Source: Schizochytrium sp. CCTCC M209059 (taxonomy: Eukaryota; Sar; Bigyra; Thraustochytrida; Thraustochytriidae). From it: a stretch of DNA of 64,000 nucleotides. Location: positions 347,520 to 411,519 of the forward strand of contig KN805392.1 of assembly GCA_000818945.1 (NCBI GenBank). Direction: 5' to 3'. Under the pieces are notes generated by a model. It was not told where the DNA came from. It searched no databases and saw only the letters and a list, made by a program, of their open reading frames with translations. Within the stretch, counting starts at the first letter, position 1. Each line of letters opens with the position of its first letter. The translations under genes and the position numbers were made by a program. Of the stretch, positions 37,001 through 46,539 are shown in pieces.

Positions 37001-39335
37001 ACTCTCCTGAGTCAACACTCTGAATATCGGACACAAATCTCAACGTTTTGGAGGTGCCTGTGACGAGGTCAATGGCACCATCGCCGTCGAAATCGCCAAA
37101 AAGTAGAGTGCCCGAGGTGCTTCCTGCAGGAAAGTCCTCGTATTTGGAAGATGTAAGCGTAAATGACCCGAACTCGCTATTCATGCTCTGATTGTAGAAG
37201 AATTGAGCACATTTAAAGATCCCGTCGATGTCATCATTCATGTAGGTGACGAACATGTAGAGACCTTCGCCTTCAAAGTTCGCAAATTCCATGGAAGCAA
37301 AAACGAGGTACGATGCCCATAGATAGTCGTCACCAGTTCCATCGTAGCCACCTTCGCTTGTCCCGTCATAACCACCTTGGCCGGTTCCATAATCATCGTG
37401 GGAGTATCCGCCTGATGTTCGCCGACGCCCTTCGCCGTGCTCTGTGTCTCTTGCCCTGTCTGAGGCGATATTTTCAGCCTTTCGATTGGTCTCAGGAGCC
37501 GCAGCGGCGTTTGTCATGTCATCTCTAAGATATCGACTGTTGTCGATGTTCTCGAAGAATATTTTGAAGATCAGCTCGCTTGCCTCTTCTCTGTACGTGA
37601 AGTTGCCCCCTACGTTTTCGTAAAACGCGAATTGTGTATCACCCAGCAACAGCACCATATCCATATCTCCGTCATCGTCGAGGTCTACAAACCTTGCCGT
37701 GCTGATAGAAGAGGCCGATACGGGAAGATTAAAACCCTCGTGTGGCGCGCCACGCGACGCGGACGCCAAAGAGCTTGCGTTTGAGACTGTTGTCTGGACA
37801 AGACCACCTATGCCTTCATTGCGATAGTACTGAAGGACACCCGACGACCCGTTTGTTGTCACACTGAGGACATCCACGTCACCATCACCGTCAAAGTCCA
37901 CGAAGCTCACTGACTCCTCGTCCGACCAGCTGTCAAGTCTCCAGCGAAGGAGGCTCGGTACGCTTTCTATGCCTTCATCCGCCAGTGCAAAAGCGGGTGT
38001 CGGTACAGGGATTGGACTCAAATATGTCACTTGGAGATCAGAAGCCTGAATCGCTATTTCGTCGTAACCTTTGTTGAAAAAGTCATACATCAGGAAAGAG
38101 AGCAAGCCGCCGCTTGAGGTAGGGACATCGGAAATAGAAAGTATCTCCGTTTCAGGCTCCACGAACTCTGGCCACGTCGCCGTACCGACATTTTGCAGCG
38201 TATGGATACCTGATTTGCTCATGAGCAGCACATCCATGCGTCCGTCACCATCGACATCTGTGATGGCGAGGTCACGAGCTTTTGTGTTTTCGAAGCCCGG
38301 GAACATAAAGTTGGAAGCACTTGTCCAGGTCGGCGCCTCAAGAGATCCTGTGTTGTTGAGAAAGTGCACCTGACCTGATTCGAGCGCAAGAATAATATCC
38401 AGCAGGCCATCGCCCGTAAAGTCGAAAAGGTGCACTCGAAGAACCGCGTCAATCGCACCGTCAGCGTCCACGCCAAGACCTGCGAGCTGAATTTCTGCCT
38501 GATTTTTGTAGTCAGGAAACTCTGCATCATCTACGCCAGTGAAAAGTATGAGATAGTTCTCCGCGGATCCAGTGCAAGAAACGATCCAGTCCAGCGCCTC
38601 ATCGCCGTTCACGTCACCAAACGCAAAGGTTCTTGCACAGTCGTCACCCGAGTCAACGAAGGGAAGATCATCAGCATATACATCTGTCGAATGAACAAAC
38701 TCGGGATTCGATGTATAGTAGAGTCCGCTTCTCGAACCATCAAACAAATACAAAGTGGCGTCCGTGCTCCACTCCTCTGTTATGCTCAAGATGATCTTGG
38801 GAGGTTCGTTGTCGATTCTTGGAATAAGAGAGAGACGCGAGCCATAAGGTCTGAAATCGGTGTCTGCTGCTTCGGACCCATCGTAATCGGTGCGTGATTC
38901 GATGGGTTCGAAGTCTGCAAAAGCATTCGGGTATTCCTCATTCTCGGAAAAGGATGCAACGCCATAGTAGCGACACGCGCCATCCGCCGTACTATTCATG
39001 TAGCCGGAGAAGCAGGAGCCGCATGAGTGCTCGTCGCTGCCTTTCTCTCGGTTGAGCGCAGCGCAATCCGGGACGGGAGCACAGACGTCTTCCTCCGCAA
39101 CGCACACCCATTCCGAGCTCACCACGGGCGTACGAACCAGGCCGCTTTCGTCGTGGCATCTGAGCTCCGCGACGCCACCTCTGCTGTCGCAGTCCGGGTC
39201 TCTCTCTCCGCATCCGCAGTCGCAGCCGTCGCCGCTCCCTCGCAAGGCCTCCTCGCACGTCCACGCGGCATCGCACGTCGTTTGCGCCAGCACCATCGCC
39301 GCCAAGACCGCCGCCGCCATCTTGCGCCCGCCCAT
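34095..39335 (-). CDS. giant receptor-like membrane protein A (FG-GAP/VCBS, GCC2/GCC3-like, multi-TM)
   Basis: 1746 residues. Signal peptide at 1-25 (MAAAVLAAMVLAQTT). A Cys-rich block follows at 27-110. At about 235-800 come at least seven FG-GAP/VCBS-like calcium-loop repeats with DxDGDGxxD cores (for example DVDGDGRMDVLL, DFDGDGAIDL, DLDGDGDLDIV), as in integrin-type propellers. An EGF/laminin-like segment (CNCPAQFQGSACEQC) lies near 860-900, GCC2/GCC3-like Cys repeats at about 950-1110, and a CSPYHTGTLCASCMEGY block near 1205. About 9-10 helices occupy 1245-1632 and a 110-residue acidic cytoplasmic tail follows. A cell-surface sensor or adhesion protein is inferred; no known orthologue is named. 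ATG 39335 is chosen because the upstream extension to 39527 lacks an ATG. Confidence 0.88.
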   Translation of the reverse strand: MGGRKMAAAVLAAMVLAQTTCDAAWTCEEALRGSGDGCDCGCGERDPDCDSRGGVAELRCHDESGLVRTPVVSSEWVCVAEEDVCAPVPDCAALNREKGSDEHSCGSCFSGYMNSTADGACRYYGVASFSENEEYPNAFADFEPIESRTDYDGSEAADTDFRPYGSRLSLIPRIDNEPPKIILSITEEWSTDATLYLFDGSRSGLYYTSNPEFVHSTDVYADDLPFVDSGDDCARTFAFGDVNGDEALDWIVSCTGSAENYLILFTGVDDAEFPDYKNQAEIQLAGLGVDADGAIDAVLRVHLFDFTGDGLLDIILALESGQVHFLNNTGSLEAPTWTSASNFMFPGFENTKARDLAITDVDGDGRMDVLLMSKSGIHTLQNVGTATWPEFVEPETEILSISDVPTSSGGLLSFLMYDFFNKGYDEIAIQASDLQVTYLSPIPVPTPAFALADEGIESVPSLLRWRLDSWSDEESVSFVDFDGDGDVDVLSVTTNGSSGVLQYYRNEGIGGLVQTTVSNASSLASASRGAPHEGFNLPVSASSISTARFVDLDDDGDMDMVLLLGDTQFAFYENVGGNFTYREEASELIFKIFFENIDNSRYLRDDMTNAAAAPETNRKAENIASDRARDTEHGEGRRRTSGGYSHDDYGTGQGGYDGTSEGGYDGTGDDYLWASYLVFASMEFANFEGEGLYMFVTYMNDDIDGIFKCAQFFYNQSMNSEFGSFTLTSSKYEDFPAGSTSGTLLFGDFDGDGAIDLVTGTSKTLRFVSDIQSVDSGESSRVSSFDLELTWSFRLSAVDLDGDGDLDIVAESGRSGGEFYFSSKNALQALVAFINTAKDCRTECTGNRATCAASGSASEDEIFELAADAQGIASVAAAIGTCNCPAQFQGSACEQCASGRYGTGCKQVCPDRSTTNLEAGTFIFPDTPDISQCECLSPFVMNNDFECTCPAGSGYDETTDTCELCARGTFKSEAGLDICTQCPGNSSLTDTNVAGATNETQCTCKGNLELYDGECMCDAGYELDGTGQVCSACEVGYFKSSAGLGACEKCFTGFTTFSSGSASCEPDNCKIGYERESANQTCVPCEIGTYRESLEDAACFPCPEGREFTVSTGTVSIQDCLSYSGNVMVGNESISCYENEKLAVGAICDEDGLTVETLSIRQHYWRIANTSIDIRQCPRDSYCEPSNSSSRSLAQSGNEETSSTLYCSPYHTGTLCASCMEGYALNGESRCSFCSSAQQTRDKAKVVIWACIVIIIALLPALYVVHKSLKSRLLTARHVKSTSGGHSCLGRIMRFSDKMCGWRKHPQSVAQRLVASGRGKALILLKFGQIVFELGVMVGMVGQGGSAAALVLNFNVGILFEFFAVGCAVSTNYYAVLVAVTLWPMVCASFLAVAALICRRVIKPSISVSELATRVFTEILVFMYPGISACILSVFVYNAIEHEVYDRTPLRVLQRDPTIDFDSTTSQSMRIYAAVMIAVYPVGVVLALALGMVYERRLDSKALGFRRLLVTAARSVQRRYRTGHGWFGCLELGRRLMLTSGFLLTLLASFQAASIYLIACSVFFLCVLLYFKPYAREDDEAFEILSQVLLFVLTLGISTQSDVQTAGESSDPIIVWVSLLGLFAFLVATMVGTLRPRYREAPQNEIDDDDKGGSSMFVAKRAPPELPKNEAGSDGKGTEEPSILGSTALAKSYVLDLDLEGCNGLSATEIAAPPNSPANNSSVRPLSLVAEVIDDAEVQDHSLERT

Positions 39336-40245
39336 CTTGGCTCGTCGCGCGGCGAGGGCCGCTGCTGCTCGTCTTCGTGCTTCTGGTTCTGGTCTCCACG
39401 TCGCCGCCCGGACCCGGACTCGCGTTTGCTTTGCTCGCACCCGCGCCGCGTGCTCGGCCGCGATGCCGCGCCACGGTCCCGTGCTTCGGGTCTCTTCACT
39501 TGCCTCGCGAGCTTTCTTCTCCTCCAATCGAGGTTTGGTTCACTTTGTTTCACTTTGTTTCACTTTGTTTCACTTTGTTTCACTTTGTTTCACTTTGTTT
39601 CACTTTGTTTCACTTTGTTTCACTTTGTTTCACTTTGTTTCTTTGTTTCACTTTGTTTCACTTTGTTTCACTTTGTTTCACTTCGTTTTACTCTTTTTCA
39701 CTTCGTTTTGCTCTTTTTCACTTCGCTCGCCGCCGCTCGACCACTCTTCAAGCCCGCGCGGCAATGGTCCGAGCGTATGATAAACGCACCCTCGCGCAGG
39801 CGTCTTCGAGTTCTGGGCCGCGACGGGCTCGAGTGGAGCAGCGGCAGCAGCGGCGGCGGGAGCCTGCAAGTGGAGTGGGGCATTGGCCTGGTCCTGGTCA
39901 CGACGGAAACCGAGGCCCGGGTCTGGTCCCGGGCCTGTTTTGGGTCCCGGTGGTTAGCGTCCGGGGCGCCACGTGCTGTCTACGCGGAGCGAAGAAGCGC
40001 ATGGGGCTGAAACACCGGGACTCATCGCAGGGGCGCAAGTCGGGGTGGCGGTCTCCGAACTTTGTATTCTTAGAAGGGAGGGAGGGAGCTCCTGAGATGT
40101 TTCTGTTTATGCCAAGTTCTTTTTTTTCCACCAACCCGTCAGGCGTCTCTCGACAGGCCACCCTCACTGCGAACGAGATCTTGTGTAAGAAGAAATACAA
40201 ATGCATGAGTCGGTGACTGACCAGCTCCAGGTCCTTTTAGTATTA
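39336..40245. other. intergenic between the two receptor genes, with 10-bp satellite
   Basis: 910 bp between receptor A's start and receptor B's stop. It contains the TTTCACTTTG tandem array at 39536-39727 and otherwise no gene. Open frames through the array are artefacts. Confidence 0.6.
39536..39727. repeat. TTTCACTTTG 10-bp tandem array
   Basis: About 14 near-perfect units of TTTCACTTTG (CAAAGTGAAA on the gene strand) with one short unit at about 39641, then degenerate units to 39727. It starts about 200 bp upstream of receptor A's ATG, so it lies in the promoter or 5' leader. Confidence 0.95.
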
Positions 40246-43200
40246 TTATGTCCTTGCGAGAGAATGATCTTGAACCTCTGCATCATCGACAACCTCTCCA
40301 TCGTGGGACAAAGGTCGAACGCTAGAGTTCTTTGTGGGACTATTGGGGGGCGCGACAAGATTTGATGAAGAGAAGTCGTTGCAGTCCTCCAGATCGAGAT
40401 CAAGAACATGCGATCTCACGAACGACCTTGATTCAGGCACTGAGGGCTCCTCGACGCTCTTTAGAACATCGCCTGAACCATCAGAAACGTCCCCAGATGA
40501 ACCCTTGTTGATAGACCTGGTCGACTCGTCCATATTATTTTCCGCGTCACCAAAGACTTCTTCTCGATCTCGATGCGTAGAGTAGAAAGCACCCACGACA
40601 GTTGTCATAATGAAGCCAATGAGTCCGAGCGAAGACACCCACAAGATCACAGGATCACTTGCCTCCCCAAACAATTTCACTCCTGATTGTGCATTTATGC
40701 CAAGCGCCAGTACAATCAGCAGCACTTGCGAGAAAATCTCAAAGGCCTCGTCATCAGCCCTTGCGTAGGGCTTGAAGTACAGCAGCACGCAGAGAAAGAA
40801 ATTGCTGGCGGCAATGAGATATGTCGAAGCCACCTCAAAGTTGGCGAGAAGGGCTAACAGAAATCCAGAAGTCAGAAGTAAACGACGAACCAGCTCCAAA
40901 CATGCAAACCAACCGAGGTTCTTTCTATACCTGCATTGCACGCTGCGAGCTGCGGCCATGAGCAGACGGTGAACCCCTCGTGTTTCGGTGCCCAGACGAT
41001 GTTCACAAATCATACCGAGAGCAAGTGTAACCACGACACCCACTGGATATACCACAATCATCAAGGCAGCGTAAATGCGCACGGCGCGGCTCGTCGCAGA
41101 ATCAAAATCGATCGTTGGATCGCGTAAGAGCACGCGAAGAGGCGCAAAATCGTCCACTTCGTGCGCGATGGAGTCGTACACGAAGATAGAAAGAATGCAC
41201 GCCGATATTCCAGGATACATGAGCGTCAGCATCTCTGTGAAGACGCGAGTTGCGAGCTCGTCCGCAGAGATCGATGGGCGAAAGAGTCTGCGAGACACAA
41301 AGACGGCCACAGCGAGAAAGAGAGCGCAGAGCATAGGCCACAAGGTTACGGCTACAAGCACAGCATAGTAGTTTGTCGAAACTGCGCAGCCGACAGCAAA
41401 GAATTCGAAGAGGATCCCGACGTTGAAGTTGAGAACAAGAGCTGCGGCGGAGCCTCCTTGGCCAACCATGCCAACCGTGATGCCGACATCGAAGACAATT
41501 TGTTCAAACTTGATCAGAATCAGAGCCTTACCTTGAGCGGATGCAATGAGGCGATGCGCGAGGCCATCAGGGTTCTTTCGCCAGCCACACGTCTTATCAA
41601 AGGATGCCACGATACTGCCCATGCATGTGTACGCCTTGTGAGATCGGACAGCAAGTCGTCTTCCAGTCGTCCTTGCATGTTTCGACTTTTGGACGACGTA
41701 AAGAGCTGGAAGCATGGAAAGGATGACAATGTTAATGACCCAGATGACGATCTTGGCTGTGTCGCGCATCTGCTGGGACGATGAGCAGAACGAGCACCGA
41801 GACTCTCCGTTCAAAGCATAGCCTTCCACACAGCTTGCGCACACGACACCCGTGTGGTATGGAGAGCAGTAGAGCGCGCTGCTCGCTTCTTCGTCTTTGG
41901 ACCGCTCCAGAGACCGAGAAGTGGAGTTGCTTGGCTCGCAGTAGCTGTCTCGGGGACATTGGCGGATGTCGATGCTGGTGTTGGCAATGCGCCAGTAGTG
42001 CTGACGGAGAGGAAGTGTTTCGATAGTGAGTCCGTCCTCTTCACAAATGGCACCTGCTGTGATTTGGTCATACTTGAAGCATGATTCTGGCACACCATCA
42101 ATCATCACATTCCCAGAGTATGCTAGGCAGTCCTGAGCTGAGGAGGTCCCAGTCGAGACCGTATACTCACGACCTTCTGGGCATGGGAAGCAAGCTGCGT
42201 CCTCACGGTTCTCGCGGTACGTGCCGATTTTGCATGGTACGCATGTTTGGTTGGTCGTCTCGCGTTCGTACCCAAGCTCGCAATATGATGACTCGCAGGT
42301 TGTGGCTCCGCTTGAAAACGTCGTGAAGTCTGTCGGGCATTTCGCACAAGCTTTCAAGCCCAAGTCTGATTTGAACGTGCCGCGAGCACAAGGTACACAC
42401 GAGTCGTTCGTCTTGTCGTACTCGTATCCTTCAGGACATGTGCAATTGAAGTCAGCATTCATGACAAAAGGGAAAACACACTCGCATTGGAAGATGCTCG
42501 GGGTATCGGGGTAGATGAATGTTCCTGCCTCGAGGTTGGTTGTTGAGTGGTCCGGACAGACCTGCTCGCATTCAGAGCCGTATCTCCCGGGCCCACACTG
42601 CTCACAGGCACTTCCTTGAAACCGAGCCGGGCAATTGCATGTTCCAATTGCCGCTGCAGTACTTTTGAGACCTTGGGCGTCAGCGGCACGTTCAAAGATC
42701 TTGTGTTCGGATGCAGTGCCAGATGCAGCACAAACCGCCCGATTACCGGTGCATTCCGATCGACAGTCCTGCGCGGTGTTGATGAAGGCCGCGAGCGCTG
42801 GTAATGCACTCATTGAATAGTAGTCATTCTCGCTGACCCCGCTGCTACCACTTTTAGCGACGATATCCAGATCTCCATCACCGTCGAGGTCGACTGCGGA
42901 AAGAGAATTTATGTAGCGATCAAATGACAAGACTTCGATAGGCTCTCCTGAACTGTCACTTTGTATACTTGACACCAGCTTAAGGGTTTTCGAGTTACTC
43001 GTGATGAGGTCCATGGCTCCATCACCATCGAAATCGCCAAATACAAATGTATCCGAGCAGAACGTTTCGGAAAAAAGCTTGAATGAATCGGATACGTCTG
43101 TGAATGTTCCGCCGAGTATATTGTCCTCAGGCCAATCTAAGAAATAAGTGGCACATTCAGAAGTGTCATCGATCGAAAGGCCCGTGTAGATGACGCGTAC

Positions 43201-45219
43201 GAAGATACTGCTCACTGTGGAGGGAAAGATCTCAATCGACTCGATCTCTCTAGGGGTAGTACCGTAGTAGCTAGATAGGAAGTTGGGTGAAGGAGTTGGT
43301 CCAGGAGATGGCGGAGGAGTTGGTGCAGAGATTGGTGAAAGAGTTGGTGCAGAGGTAAAAAAATCACCTGTGCCATAATCAAGAACATCATAATCACCTG
43401 ATGTCCTTCGACGCAATGCGTCACTGCCGGTTTCGCTACCTCCGTCGAGTAAATTCTGAAATATAAAGTCTGTAGCCTCCTGTTTGTACGTGAAATTCCC
43501 CTTCTCATTTGTGTAAATGGCGAAGCTTGCATTTTCTAGGACGAGCATCATGTCCAGATCGCTGTCACCGTCGATGTCCACAAAATGTGCCGTGGTGATG
43601 GAAGAGGCCGACATTGGAAGATCAAAGGCTTGGAGGGGCGTGCCTTGAAAGCCAGACGTTAAAGAGCTTGCGTTTGAGATTCTCGTCTGCACAAAACCAC
43701 CTATGCCTTCATTGCGATAGTACTGAAGGACACCCGACGACCCGTTTGCCATCACACTGAGAACGTCCACGTCGCCATCACCGTCAAAGTCTACAAAGCT
43801 CACCGACTCGTCGTCCGACCAGCTGTCAAGTCTCCAGCGAAGGAGGCTCGGTATGCTATCTGTGCCTTCATCTGCCAGTGCAAAAGCGGGTGCTGGAACG
43901 AGAATCGAGCTCAGGTATGTGATGTGGCGATCGAAATACTGAATGGCTATTTCGTCGAAACCTTTGTTGAAAAAGTCATACACCAGGAAAGAACGCAAGG
44001 CTCTTGAGTCAGGAATATCGGGGAGGAAAATCATATCCGTTTCAGACTCCACGAACTCTGGCCACGACGTCGTGCCAACGTTTTGCAGTGTGTGAATGCC
44101 CTTTCTTGTCATGAGCAGCACATCCATGCGTCCGTCACCATCGACATCACTGATGGCGAGGTCACGAGCTTTCCGTGCTTGGAAAATGGCTGGCTTGAAT
44201 TTAAAGGCGCTCGTCCAGTCTGGGGCCTCGAGCGAACCTGTATTGTTGAGAAAGTGCACCAGGCCTGCATTGAGAACGAGGACAACATCCAGCAGTCCAT
44301 CTCCCGTAAAGTCAAAAAGATGCGCTCGATAAACCGGATAAACATTGCCGTCTGCGTCCACACCAACATCTGTGAGGTCAATTTTTGTCTCTGTCTTGTG
44401 TTCAGGAAAACTTGCGTCATCTGTGCCAGTGTAAAGTAGAAAGTAGTTTTCCGCGGATCCAGCGCAAGAAACGATCCAGTCCAGCGCTCCATCACCGTTC
44501 ACGTCGCCAAACGCAAAGGTTCTTGCACAGTCGTCACCCGAGTCAACGAAGGGAAGATCATCGGCAGGTAACTCTGACGAAAATGTGAACTCTGAATCCG
44601 ATGATGTATCGCCCGGTCCGCTGAACAAGTATAGCGTGGCGCTTACTTTGCTTTCGTCTGATATGCTTAAGATGATCTTGGAAGGTTCGTCGTTGTGTCT
44701 TGGAATGAGAGAGAGACGCGAGCCATAAGGTCTGAAATCGGTGTCTGCTGCTTCGGGCCCATCGTAATTGGTGCGTGATTCGATGGGTTCGAAGTCTGCA
44801 AAAGCATTCAGGTATTTCTCATTCTCGGAAAAGAAAGCTACGCCATAGTAGCGACACGCGCCATCCGCCGTACTGTTTGTGTAGCCTGAGAAGCAGGAGC
44901 CGCATGAGTGCTCGTCGCTGCCTTTCTCTCGGTTGAGCGCAGCGCAATCCGGGACGGGAGCACAGACGTCTTCCTCCGCAACGCACACCCATTCCGAGCT
45001 CACCACGGGCGTACGAACCAGGCCGCTTTCGTCGTGGCATCTGAGCTCCGCGACGCCACCTCTGCTATCGCAGTCCGGGTCTCTCTCTCCGCATCCGCAG
45101 TCGCAGCCGTCGCCGCTCCCTCGCAAGGCCTCCTCGCACGTCCACGCGGCCTCGCACGTCGTCCGCGCCAGGACGATCGCCAAAATCACCCTCGTCGCCA
45201 TCTTGCGCGCTCCCATCAT
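40246..45219 (-). CDS. giant receptor-like membrane protein B (paralogue of A)
   Basis: 1657 residues with the same architecture as receptor A: signal peptide (ATRVILAIVLARTT), Cys-rich block, FG-GAP/VCBS-like repeats at about 235-785, EGF/laminin-like segment near 830-880, GCC2/GCC3-like repeats at about 930-1040, CSPYHTGVVCASCVEGY near 1120, about 9-10 helices at 1160-1535 and a tail. It differs in the linker between the last propeller blocks: a Pro/Thr/Ser-rich hinge (PTPPPSPGPTPSP) near 625-645 where A has Gly-Tyr-Asp repeats. Receptor A also has one more GCC2/GCC3-like unit. Start ATG 45219 (MMGARKMATRV); ATG 45216 or 45201 could serve too. Patches of near-identity with A alternate with diverged stretches. 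Confidence 0.88.
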   Translation of the reverse strand: MMGARKMATRVILAIVLARTTCEAAWTCEEALRGSGDGCDCGCGERDPDCDSRGGVAELRCHDESGLVRTPVVSSEWVCVAEEDVCAPVPDCAALNREKGSDEHSCGSCFSGYTNSTADGACRYYGVAFFSENEKYLNAFADFEPIESRTNYDGPEAADTDFRPYGSRLSLIPRHNDEPSKIILSISDESKVSATLYLFSGPGDTSSDSEFTFSSELPADDLPFVDSGDDCARTFAFGDVNGDGALDWIVSCAGSAENYFLLYTGTDDASFPEHKTETKIDLTDVGVDADGNVYPVYRAHLFDFTGDGLLDVVLVLNAGLVHFLNNTGSLEAPDWTSAFKFKPAIFQARKARDLAISDVDGDGRMDVLLMTRKGIHTLQNVGTTSWPEFVESETDMIFLPDIPDSRALRSFLVYDFFNKGFDEIAIQYFDRHITYLSSILVPAPAFALADEGTDSIPSLLRWRLDSWSDDESVSFVDFDGDGDVDVLSVMANGSSGVLQYYRNEGIGGFVQTRISNASSLTSGFQGTPLQAFDLPMSASSITTAHFVDIDGDSDLDMMLVLENASFAIYTNEKGNFTYKQEATDFIFQNLLDGGSETGSDALRRRTSGDYDVLDYGTGDFFTSAPTLSPISAPTPPPSPGPTPSPNFLSSYYGTTPREIESIEIFPSTVSSIFVRVIYTGLSIDDTSECATYFLDWPEDNILGGTFTDVSDSFKLFSETFCSDTFVFGDFDGDGAMDLITSNSKTLKLVSSIQSDSSGEPIEVLSFDRYINSLSAVDLDGDGDLDIVAKSGSSGVSENDYYSMSALPALAAFINTAQDCRSECTGNRAVCAASGTASEHKIFERAADAQGLKSTAAAIGTCNCPARFQGSACEQCGPGRYGSECEQVCPDHSTTNLEAGTFIYPDTPSIFQCECVFPFVMNADFNCTCPEGYEYDKTNDSCVPCARGTFKSDLGLKACAKCPTDFTTFSSGATTCESSYCELGYERETTNQTCVPCKIGTYRENREDAACFPCPEGREYTVSTGTSSAQDCLAYSGNVMIDGVPESCFKYDQITAGAICEEDGLTIETLPLRQHYWRIANTSIDIRQCPRDSYCEPSNSTSRSLERSKDEEASSALYCSPYHTGVVCASCVEGYALNGESRCSFCSSSQQMRDTAKIVIWVINIVILSMLPALYVVQKSKHARTTGRRLAVRSHKAYTCMGSIVASFDKTCGWRKNPDGLAHRLIASAQGKALILIKFEQIVFDVGITVGMVGQGGSAAALVLNFNVGILFEFFAVGCAVSTNYYAVLVAVTLWPMLCALFLAVAVFVSRRLFRPSISADELATRVFTEMLTLMYPGISACILSIFVYDSIAHEVDDFAPLRVLLRDPTIDFDSATSRAVRIYAALMIVVYPVGVVVTLALGMICEHRLGTETRGVHRLLMAAARSVQCRYRKNLGWFACLELVRRLLLTSGFLLALLANFEVASTYLIAASNFFLCVLLYFKPYARADDEAFEIFSQVLLIVLALGINAQSGVKLFGEASDPVILWVSSLGLIGFIMTTVVGAFYSTHRDREEVFGDAENNMDESTRSINKGSSGDVSDGSGDVLKSVEEPSVPESRSFVRSHVLDLDLEDCNDFSSSNLVAPPNSPTKNSSVRPLSHDGEVVDDAEVQDHSLART

Positions 45220-46174
45220 CCTCGCGCAGCGCTGCGGCGCCGGCCGCCGTGGCTCTCTCTGCGCGCGAGCGTCGTCTGCCGCTGCGCGGACTCGGCCGGA
45301 CTCGCCTCGCGCAGGTTTCGGGTTTGCTGTCTGGAGACCTGATCCCAAGACGAAGAGGCACGCTATCAGACAGATCCCGCCCCATCCATCTCTTCATCTC
45401 CCTTTCGGTCTAGGCTATCTTGGACAACGCGCGCTTCCGTGCGATGCAGCTCGTACGTTCTGGCCCCGCCGAGCAAGTCGTCTTCGTCAAGACCGGCCGC
45501 TCCGTCGCGCATACCCGCTCAAGCGCACCCGCAAGGCGAAGAAGCGAGCTCTGCAGAGGCCGGAGACTCCGATGCCGGAAGTGGATGCCGGAAGAGGCAC
45601 TTCAGGTCGCGGGTCTTTGGCCCTGCGCTGCGGGGTAATAGCGTACCCGGCGCCGCAAGTTCGCCGATGGCGCTCCGTCGCGGCGATCGCTGTCGCGCGT
45701 GCCAATGGTCCCGGGCGCGAGAGCTGGAGAGCATGTTGCTGTCGATGGTGAACGAGACTGAGCATGTGGAGGCGGGGCGAGGAGGGGGGGGGGCTCGAAC
45801 TTGAGGGGAATGAATGGAAAGAATCAGAGCAGACCAGGTGCCAGAGATATTGCACCCGGGAGTAAAGCCGACACGAGGGCCGGAAGTGCGTTGAAGCGCT
45901 TGACGTGGACGACGACGACGACGAGCGAGGGATGCCCGTTGGCTGATCTGCACGGGCGTCACCCGCGCTTGGGATGGGCACGAAGTGGCCGGGGTATTGG
46001 CAAGGCTAAAACGAGCAGAGAAGTTGGGATTCGCACATGGTGCAGGTAGAAGTGGAGTTTTTTCTTTATAATTAGAAAATTACGGATCAGCTAACTCGAG
46101 ATTCCGCCGCGAGATCGTTCATGGCCTTGCCGGTTATCAATTCTCGACGACGTTTATTTAAAAAATTGTTGCTC
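45220..46174. other. intergenic upstream of receptor B
   Basis: About 950 bp with a G-rich run near 45786-45793 and no convincing gene. It should include the receptor B promoter. Confidence 0.45.
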
Positions 46175-46408
46175 TCAATGGCCTTGTACGTCCCGTGGCC
46201 GATTTTCGCTTGCGTTATTACCCTCAGGGTCTAAAAAATCCTCGTCATCGTTCTGCACGATAGCCCAAAGCTGTTTTGTAAGGCCATTCCATTGGTCCCT
46301 AAGCCGGCTTGCGGTGATCAGAAGCTCGAACAAGCGCGGCTTTTTGTCCGGACGAACTTTGTTCAGAGGCATGGCAAGCAATCTTCCAATTTCTGCTTCC
46401 ATACGCAT
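46175..46408 (-). CDS. short hypothetical protein or gene remnant
   Basis: 77 residues from ATG 46408, with amphipathic, protein-like sequence (RPDKKPRLFELLITASRL...). The frame stays open upstream to about 46496 without another ATG, reading GYEGRARDDAERFRGDVL, so the real unit may begin earlier or be an exon or a decayed gene. No family is recognised. It sits next to the receptor C fragment on the same strand but shows no similarity to the receptors. It may equally be chance. Confidence 0.3.
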   Translation of the reverse strand: MRMEAEIGRLLAMPLNKVRPDKKPRLFELLITASRLRDQWNGLTKQLWAIVQNDDEDFLDPEGNNASENRPRDVQGH

Positions 46409-46539
46409 GAGTACATCCCCACGGAAGCGCTCCGCATCGTCTCTCGCTCGTCCCTCGTATCCGAGTGAACTTCGAGCATCTCTTCCAGTATGCTACCTAG
46501 TTTGCGCCGCCGACGTCCGGAACAAGCGCACGAAGTACG

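Noticed and set aside
39377..40216. Three overlapping + frames rich in Phe/Cys/Ser/Leu through the 10-bp array
   Set aside because: All three frames are open because the repeat lacks stops; they are products of the satellite, not genes.
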